A DNA stretch of 31,826 nt from Gamarada debralockiae (lineage: Eukaryota > Ascomycota > Leotiomycetes > Helotiales > Hyphodiscaceae), in assembly GCA_002803225.1 (NCBI GenBank), contig NXFV01000147.1, forward strand, positions 1-31,826, read 5' to 3'. This document shows positions 25,951-31,826 of this stretch, one piece after another (within the stretch, counting starts at the first letter, position 1; each line of letters opens with the position of its first letter). The notes under the pieces were generated by a model. It searched no databases. It saw only the letters and a program-made list of their open reading frames with translations, and was not told the DNA's origin. The translations under genes were made by a program, and so were the position numbers.

Positions 25951-25982
25951 CGAAGGCGCGCGCAATTGAAAATGGTCCATTT
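25951..25982. repeat. Left terminal inverted repeat of the MITE
   Basis: 32 bases, exact reverse complement of 26193-26224. Confidence 0.9.
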
Positions 25983-26192
25983 TCAAAATAAGCGAATATT
26001 CGTGAAAACTCGGCCACAAAAATAATCATTTCTAAAATATAACTAATAATTTTAGGCTTTCAAAATTTGGGCAAAAGTTAGATAAGCTTCTGTTCTTTAT
26101 TTCGCTTTTGAAATGGGCATATTTTAGTTAGCTTTGGGGTAGTAATAAATTAGAGCGCACATAGAGATTTATGCGATTTTGGTGTTCCTGAG

Positions 26193-26224
26193 AAATGGAC
26201 CATTTTCAATTGCGCGCGCCTTCG
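26193..26224. repeat. Right terminal inverted repeat of the MITE
   Basis: 32 bases, exact reverse complement of 25951-25982; followed by TA at 26225-26226. Confidence 0.9.
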
Positions 26225-26241
26225 TATGTTTCATTGTATTG

Positions 26242-26556
26242 TACGGATTTCCCCAGACACCTAAAATAAATATTTCAAAAAAACAGAAAGTACCAAATGC
26301 CTCACAATTCTGATGATCTGTCCTCGCCTCGCCTATGAATTTGCCTGTTACTCCTTTCCCAAATGGCTGATCGCCTTGTTGAATGCATTGAACATCCCAT
26401 CGTACATGATACCTGCGATCCTTGTAGGTTCCCGTGAAAGGCGCCAGATCGTGACTGCGAAAAAGAGTGTTCCTCAACTCCTCGGCCAGATCCTTAAGAC
26501 CGCAAAACTCAGGCGCAAACTCCGCTGTGATATCTTCAAAACCCGACTATGTGACC
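26242..26556 (-). pseudogene. Unidentified coding remnant next to the MITE
   Basis: The minus strand reads FEDITAEFAPEFCGLKDLAEE, then RNTLFRSHDLAPFTGTY and RRYHVRWDVQCIQQGDQPFG.. without a stop, with balanced composition like real protein. A possible intron (GTGAGG near 26306 to TTTTAG near 26262) would join it to VWGNPYNTM, after which the frame enters the MITE. I do not recognise the family. There is no start codon with good context, and a different remnant lies upstream, so it is probably a fragment. Confidence 0.35.
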
Positions 26557-26630
26557 GCGTTTAATGTTAGGAATCTCTGCATAGGTTCCAGTATAGATTA
26601 GTTCCCCAGTAGGGTCTTGAGGGAACCGCT

Positions 26631-26990
26631 CTAGTTTAACGAGTCGTCTGAGTCACTTAGGACCTCAGGTTCATCAGAACTAGATCGGGGATTAGGTTGG
26701 CCACTAGTTTCAGGCAATTGCTGAGCTGATTGGACCTTGGCCTTCTGGTATTGTTCCTTCCGTTTGGGACAGCTATTAGAGTAGTGGCTCGGTTCCTGGC
26801 ATGTAAAACAGACAAGATCGGGCTGTTTCCCCTGAGGTTCTTTGATTGTGACGTTCGTACAGTATGCTTATATGGAGGTCGTACTGTAGAAGTTATAACA
26901 GGTACAAGTCCTTTGTGGAAGATTCTCCTTCATCAAGCACATGACAATGGATTGCCTCACGGGCGTCTTCCATAGTTGCAAACTAATCAT
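26631..26990 (-). pseudogene. Retrotransposon gag remnant with CCHC zinc knuckle
   Basis: On the minus strand MEDAREAIHCHVLDEGESS (about 26975-26915) is followed by a damaged stretch with in-frame stops, then QPDLVCFTCQEPSHYSNSCP, a C-x2-C-x4-H-x4-C zinc knuckle (about 26827-26768), a Gln/Ser-rich tail and DSDDSLN with TAG at 26633-26631. This is the layout of the 3' end of an LTR-retrotransposon gag gene. No reverse transcriptase or LTR was found nearby. Confidence 0.5.
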
Positions 26991-27090
26991 TAACAGTAAG
27001 TATGATGATAATAGTAAAGTTATATATCCTTTAGCTTCAAAATTAATATGTAGAGGGCTAGGGCAGTGAAAGAGCAGTGTAGATATTCAG

Positions 27091-27170
27091 GGTGTTATGC
27101 GGGTCATAAAAATTAATTTGGGTGTTATGCGAGTCATAAAAAATATTTTGAGTGTTATGGGAGTCATTTG
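27091..27170. repeat. 30-bp tandem repeat, about 2.7 copies
   Basis: Copies start at 27091, 27121 and 27151 with the shared core GTGTTATGnGnGTCAT followed by an A/T-rich spacer. The third copy is truncated after about 20 bases. Confidence 0.75.
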
Positions 27171-27238
27171 CCGTTAAAAATAGATAACAAGTGGGTATTT
27201 CTCAGAGCAGGACAATTTCAAGTGAGAACCAGTTAATT

Positions 27239-29031
27239 CTAACCCACTTTGGCATCCAACCCACTTAAAACGCCTTGCACCTCCCTCACCATCCTCCTCC
27301 TCTTCTCCCTTGCCTCCAAGCTCCCCTCCGTCTTTACAGCATCTAGCTTCAACAACACCTCGTTCATGATCGCCTCACTCAATTTTTTATACTCCCACTT
27401 CTTCTTCTTCGGATCTTGCGGCGGTGAAGATGAAAATTGCACGCATAGCGGTAAGATCTTGGTATGGAAATGGCTAGATAATGCCTCGAGTTTATCGATC
27501 GCTAATGACGGACCGGGAGGTGTAGATGCAGAGACTACTTCTGGGATGGTCGCTGATATCTTGACTCTAACACGTCGGAAAAGAGACATCTCTTCATCTT
27601 CGTCGTGTGATCGCTGTCTCTTTCTCTTTTTTTCAGTATCTCGAGACTCATCCAGATGAATAAAGTCCTCCATTTCTTCATCAGCATCTGATAGGATTGA
27701 AGTTTCCTGCTTCTTCCACGTGATGCTTCGACGATATATCATCTTGCACTTGCGACTATGCTTATATTAGTCAATCTATAAAGGGAAGGGACTTCTGCAC
27801 AAACCATTCAACGTCCTGATCTTTGGTATCGTTATCATCGTTCTCTTCATGACACTTAGGGCAACTCCTTTGAAATGCTTCGACGGAGTTGAAAACCATG
27901 CTCATGTCCACTTGCTGCCCTGGAGTGAAACAAGCTTCCCATGGCAAGGACAGATCAACATCTCGTTTAGTTATGGAGTCCTGTATCGCAAACTCGCCCT
28001 TCTTAATTTTTCTTGCGCCAGAGCCGATGTTCTTGAAGTTTGATTGAAGCACAGAAATGAATGCCTTGACCTATTAGCTTGAAAGCTTGAATTTCACGTG
28101 CGTGGAGCGATGAATAGCTTACATCTGCAGACATAATAAACTCAAGGTGGAAAGGTTGGTACCTCCCGAGGGCGTCGACAAGGTAGACCGGTTGCTGGCG
28201 TTCAATCTGTCCGGGTATTCTAGTGACTATGTTCTGAAGGTTCAACACGACCTGGAAGATCTGCACATTTGTCTGGCTGTTCTGATCATTAGCATACTGT
28301 ACTTCATAGCACAGATGTCAGATGTTGTGAACCCACATAACTTTCGCTGTCATCTCCAGTAACTGCTTTCCCTGCTGAATACCACTATCCCCAAATTAGC
28401 TGAGTCTCAAGCACATATCAATAATCACGTACCTAGACACATTCTCCAACACTAGAGTCATCTTCTGCATACTCTTGAAATATGACTCCTGTACTCTGCC
28501 CGCCAACGATCGGTGATTATCCTCATTCTGCTGTCCCTGAATTCTTGTCGCACCCCTGATCTATCAGCATCTAGCATTAGAAATGCACACACTATCCACT
28601 CACATATGGACCGTCGTCAGCAAGATGTCAATACTCTCAGTGTGGGCCACCAAATCCGCCTTGAACTTCACTAGATCTTCCTTTTTACATAAAGCCCATT
28701 TAATCTTCCTCCAGCCATCTCTCACCCTATTACCACTTCCTTCTGCTCTCAAACTCGGCTGGTATTGCTTGATCTTCTCCCAAAACGCATCAATTGTGCT
28801 CTGACATTGTGATGCCGCTTGCTGCAATGCGACCACTTCTGAATGCTGCACATCGTCCAGTTCAAGATGCTTTACACGAATAAGAGCAGATTCCAGTGTA
28901 TAGAGCTGTTTTATAAGGATTTGGTACTCGGTTGACGAGTCACCGCTTTCGCGCAACGCATTCACAATGGTATTGACCAGCTCAAGGGCGGCGATGAAGT
29001 CGCCGGCTGAGAACCCGAATCCAACGGACAT
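27239..29031 (-). CDS. Ubiquitin-like-domain (ULD) protein with C-terminal BAG domain
   Basis: Minus-strand exons that keep frame: 29031-28604, 28555-28433, 28384-28337, 28276-28123, 28064-27805, 27755-27239, giving 509 residues. The N-terminus [20 protein letters not shown] and the following helical region (residues 1-200) are typical of a broad fungal family; [19 protein letters not shown] and [20 protein letters not shown] begin its ubiquitin-like domain, and RSCPKCHEE is the start of a Zn-binding-like motif. After the last intron come MIYRRSITW and LFRRVRVKI, the usual end of such proteins. The final about 80 residues ([20 protein letters not shown] .. [18 protein letters not shown] .. 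[12 protein letters not shown]) match a BAG domain, which binds Hsp70. Intron 5 (27804-27756) has a weak GTTTGT donor but a TGACTAAT branch point; without splicing the protein stops at 27771 and the BAG part would be a separate ORF from the ATG at 27742. Confidence 0.7.
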
Positions 29032-29217
29032 GGGTGAAGGTAGTGAAAGGTCATAGCACTGATAAGTCTCCTATTTGTGACGACAACAGTTGTATTTGAT
29101 TGTAATTATGAGAGCGGCACGCATAGATGAGGCTGTGTTTGAATGAGTGAAGTCTATCCCGCCCGGCTAAGCCTAAAGGGCCCTAGTCTATATTACATAA
29201 TTCGCTTCTTCGGCCAC

Positions 29218-29258
29218 GGGGTTGACAGAATTCGTTTCCGGCCGGGGATTAGCCGGAT
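29218..29258. repeat. Left inverted repeat of the Tc1/mariner element
   Basis: Pairs with 30631-30671; the outer 24 bases are identical in reverse complement. Confidence 0.8.
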
Positions 29259-29302
29259 CATCAAAACAACACGAAATCAATACCTCTTTTCAATACCACG
29301 AA

Positions 29303-30589
29303 ATGGCCCCCTTGATACGCTCTAGAAACCACGCCCGCACACCTAATAGACCTACAAACCGTCCTCAATATAATACAATCAAGCGTACGAATTTCTTTCG
29401 CGATTACAACCGTGATTAGCTATCCAAAGACCTACCGACTATCTTAGCCGCGCATAAGATTACTAATCGAACTATACGAAATTAGCTATAACAACGACGA
29501 GAGTTAGGGAGCCCTATATATCGTAAGATACGCCCGAGGTCTTAGGTCCTAGGCAAGAAGTCTAGAGTATTAAAAGAGACTTGCAAGATACTTATTTCAC
29601 TTACAAGGAACCCAGTCCGTAACTAGCTTTTAAAAGCCTAGATTAAACACTACTATATCGAAGTCGGACGATATCAATTGACCTAAAGGCTTTTGGCAAA
29701 GACAGATAGCGGCCGAAAGTACAAGTAGGCTTATATTAGAAAGGAACTATTAAACAAAAACATCGCGGATCGGATTACTTATAGCAAAACACACTAAGAC
29801 AAGACAATCGAGGATTTTTAGTAATAGATTATATTTACAGACAAATTTTACGTTAGCCTAACCTCTATAGGTACTTCTTATATTCTACGAGAGCGCGGAC
29901 GGCGAACAGACGAAGAGAATATACAACAAAGGCCACAAAAACAAGGGAATTAATTATATATCACTAGCTAAGTTACTTAGAATAAAAAGTATAAGAAATT
30001 AATATTTTATTATAACGAATATAAACAAGAAGAATACACTAAACAACCTCCACGAGATCCAAAGCCTCGGCGCTGTCCTACGACTGAATTAAAGGAGGAA
30101 TATAAGCAAAGGGTATTAAAGTAAGAGACCTCTAAACTATATCCAATTAAGGTTAAACTAAAGGGCAATTCTATAACCCAAATATACTATACCGACAATA
30201 TCCTACTAGTCTATATCTTTGCGTACGAGGATCTTAAAAAGAAGCGCCCTAAGCTATAGATTCTATAAGAAGACAATAATAGATTACATAGTACGCAAAG
30301 TAAAGGAGAGAACGTTACTAAGGCCTTAAAGCAACGTCACAATATCAAGATACTTATACACCTTGCTCAATCGCTAGATTTGAATCCAATTGAAGCTTAT
30401 TAGAATATTATTAAACCACGGATACGTAAGAGAACGTAGAGAACGCTAGCTAAGTTACGTGAGGTTATTCAAGACGAGTGGAGTAAGGTAACGATAAAAG
30501 AGATTCAAGCGAGGATAAGAGAGATACCTAATCGATGTTATAGACTAATTAAATCAAGTGGCAAGCCTATTAAGAGTAATTTATAGTGA
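29303..30589 (+). pseudogene. Tc1/mariner transposase, RIP-inactivated
   Basis: From ATG at 29303 (MAPLIRSRNHART..) the frame breaks at many TAG/TAA codons and some shifts. Recognisable parts: DLPTILAAHKITNRTIRN (helix-turn-helix region, about 29430-29485), YIFTDKFYVS (first catalytic Asp, about 29830), ILQEDNNRLH (second Asp, about 30263-30292) and AQSLDLNPIEAY*NIIKPRIRKR (third acidic residue, about 30367-30432), then VIQDEWSKVTIKEIQARI and the end KPIKSNL with TAG for Trp. Stops replace Gln and Trp, the C-to-T pattern of RIP. Not functional. Confidence 0.85.
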
Positions 30590-30630
30590 TCTAGACTTAA
30601 ATATATTACATTTTCCCCCTTATTTTCATG

Positions 30631-30671
30631 TCCGGCTAAATATCGGCCCGGAAACGAATTCTGTCAACCCC
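30631..30671. repeat. Right inverted repeat of the Tc1/mariner element
   Basis: Pairs with 29218-29258. Confidence 0.8.
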
Positions 30672-31244
30672 TGGTGGGCTTACACCTGTGTCAGGCATAC
30701 TATTTACTCCATTTCCTGTTCGGGCATGATGGTGGACTCTGAGGATTATCTCCAGAAATCTGGATGCAGAGCCACCTCCATACCATTCTATCGATTGTTA
30801 TTTGGTAAGGAATAGTAGTGAATCAAATACATGTTCATGAGGGAGTAGAGCGGTTGGATTCCGGTTTCTGTTCCTTATGGCTACTTGCCTCCTTTCCTGC
30901 ATTGTGGCAGCTCCGGGGAGGAAAGCAGAAGTTTCAGTTGTGCCGAAGATTCTCTTCCCTTTCCCCCCCTTCAGACTCTCCCTTCATATTAAGCATGTGA
31001 GCAAGCGAGAGTATGTGTTCACCAACATGACGATAAGGGCTACGCCATCGGCGATTCGGCTGCCCTCTCTCCGATCGATTTTCGCGCTCATTCGTTCTTT
31101 TCCACTCAGAAATTCGCCGACTTCTTCGCATTAAAAGCGCCTCCCTTCCTCAATCTCAAGTAGTCTCCCACCGCCTTCCCTTCAAAACACCCCAAATCGT
31201 TCAACCAAACACACCCCTCGACAATCCCCTCTCAAACCGCAACG
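30672..31244. promoter_or_regulatory. Upstream region of the FAD oxidoreductase gene
   Basis: No gene recognised. The last about 110 bases are C-rich and G-poor (CCTTCCC, CCACCG, CAAACACACCCC), like a fungal core promoter and leader. An ATTAAAAG near 31132 could act as a TATA-like element. Confidence 0.4.
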
Positions 31245-31826
31245 ATGAAGACTCTCGTCATCCCCCTCCTCACCCATCTCCTGTCCTGTGTTGTCGCAGC
31301 TGATGATACCGTCACCACTGGCAGCACCTGTGTAAGTTTCGTTAATCGCTCACTTTTCCCCAGCGATTGATTTATCAGCTCCTTGTGGACCACCAACTCT
31401 CAGGGACTCCTCCAATGCTTCCCCGGCACAAAGGTCTCTTTCCCGGCCAACGCAACCTACGCCATTGAATCCGCCTCCTGCTGGTCCGCCTCCTACTGGT
31501 CTGCCTAATAGTCAGACGTGAAGCCCACCTGTCGCGTCACTCCCACCAATGCGGACGATGTTTCTTCCGCTATCAAGCTCCTCGTTTCTCAGAACACAGA
31601 GTTCGTTGTCAAGTCTGGAGGTCATATGCAATGGGCTGGTGCTACTAATATTGATGGTGGCGTTACCATTGATTTGAGTGCTCTTAACGGCGTAACCGTT
31701 ACCAATGCACTGCTTATTGGTACGGAAACTGAGCAGGGCAAAGTTGTCACTCTTGGTGCTGGGTAGGTAAGAGCTTGCGGCATTACTCGCCGCACACCTA
31801 CCCAAAACCCTCCATAACTCAACCAA
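31245..31826 (+). pseudogene. Secreted BBE-like FAD-binding oxidoreductase, 5' part with two in-frame stops
   Basis: ATG at 31245 starts a signal peptide (MKTLVIPLLTHLLSCVVAADD). Exon 1 is 31245-31331; intron 1 (31332-31403) restores the frame into GLLQCFPGTKVSFPANATYA. Exon 2 continues past YWSA, meets TAA TAG at 31506-31511, then SDVKPTCRVTPTNADDVSSA, FVVKSGGHMQWAGA and GGVTIDLSALNGV. KSGGH is the family's usual site for covalent flavin attachment to His. Homologues typically carry Gln/Glu residues at the two stop positions, so CAA CAG to TAA TAG is likely. A second intron seems to begin near 31763 (GTAGGT) or 31767 (GTAAGA). The gene runs off the window. Apart from the stops the reading is intact. 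Confidence 0.72.

Larger units (their letters stand above)
25951..26224. mobile_element. Mariner-type MITE (non-autonomous, 274 bp)
   Basis: Perfect 32-bp terminal inverted repeats at 25951-25982 and 26193-26224 (left end begins cgaaggcgcgcgcaattgaa), flanked by TA on both sides (25949-25950 and 26225-26226), the target duplication of Tc1/mariner elements. Each repeat contains an internal palindrome, gaaaatgg-t-ccattttc. The interior is AT-rich with no coding capacity. Perfect repeats indicate recent insertion or weak decay compared with the RIP-damaged elements nearby. Confidence 0.88.
29218..30671 (+). mobile_element. Tc1/mariner-type DNA transposon, RIP-degraded
   Basis: Inverted terminal repeats of about 41 bp: 29218-29258 and 30631-30671, sharing ggggttgacagaattcgttt and four further bases exactly, then diverging by a few changes. 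Between them lies one degraded transposase gene. No clear TA duplication is seen at these borders, so the exact ends are uncertain. The element is AT-rich and depleted of CA/TG codons. Confidence 0.85.

Overview
The window looks like nuclear DNA of a filamentous ascomycete (Pezizomycotina; a leotiomycete would fit, but that is an impression). Genes carry several short introns (about 46-98 nt, one of 218 nt) with GT..AG borders and CTRAY-type branch points. The families are typically fungal: an AA9 polysaccharide monooxygenase with a CBM1 module, a GMC oxidoreductase, the nucleoporin Pom34, a HID1-family protein and a Trk potassium transporter. Transposon relics and several pseudogenes carry TAG/TAA stops where CAG/CAA/TGG are expected, the signature of repeat-induced point mutation (RIP) or similar C-to-T decay.

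Layout, left to right. 1-7500 is a degenerate segment: a pogo-like transposase tail (about 60-515), a 5'-truncated PAF-acetylhydrolase-like alpha/beta hydrolase (570-1220), a decayed DUF3500-type gene on the minus strand (1556-2182) meeting head to head a frameshifted NmrA-like gene (about 2145-2878), a gene-poor 2 kb stretch, an apparently intact secreted AA9 LPMO with CBM1 (5030-6123) and a broken bZIP factor on the minus strand (about 6757-7220). 8242-10307 is an intact GMC oxidoreductase on the minus strand. After 1.9 kb without a recognisable gene comes the best preserved block: an AMP-binding-like protein that looks catalytically degenerate (12182-13986, minus), a shared divergent promoter, Pom34 (14430-15273, plus), a HID1-family protein in ten exons (15552-18919, plus), an epoxide-hydrolase-like protein lacking the expected catalytic residues (19490-21186, plus) and a Trk-type K+ transporter with an overlapping upstream ORF (22308-25187, plus).

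From 25950 the window becomes repeat-rich again: a 274-bp mariner-type MITE with 32-bp inverted repeats and a TA duplication (25951-26224), an unidentified coding remnant, a zinc-knuckle gag remnant, a 30-bp tandem repeat, then a multi-exon gene (27239-29031, minus) that appears to join a fungal ubiquitin-like-domain protein to a C-terminal BAG domain. A heavily mutated Tc1/mariner transposon with long inverted repeats fills 29218-30671. The right edge holds the start of a secreted BBE-like FAD oxidoreductase with two consecutive in-frame stops (31245 to the edge).

There is no operon logic here: housekeeping genes (nuclear pore, Golgi trafficking, K+ uptake) sit between decaying accessory segments. 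No complete new multi-gene system is evident. The most unusual items are the ubiquitin-like/BAG fusion, the two apparent pseudoenzymes, the structured 218-nt HID1 intron, the Trk upstream ORF and the MITE. Intron borders were read by eye and checked for frame consistency; no transcript or database evidence was available.
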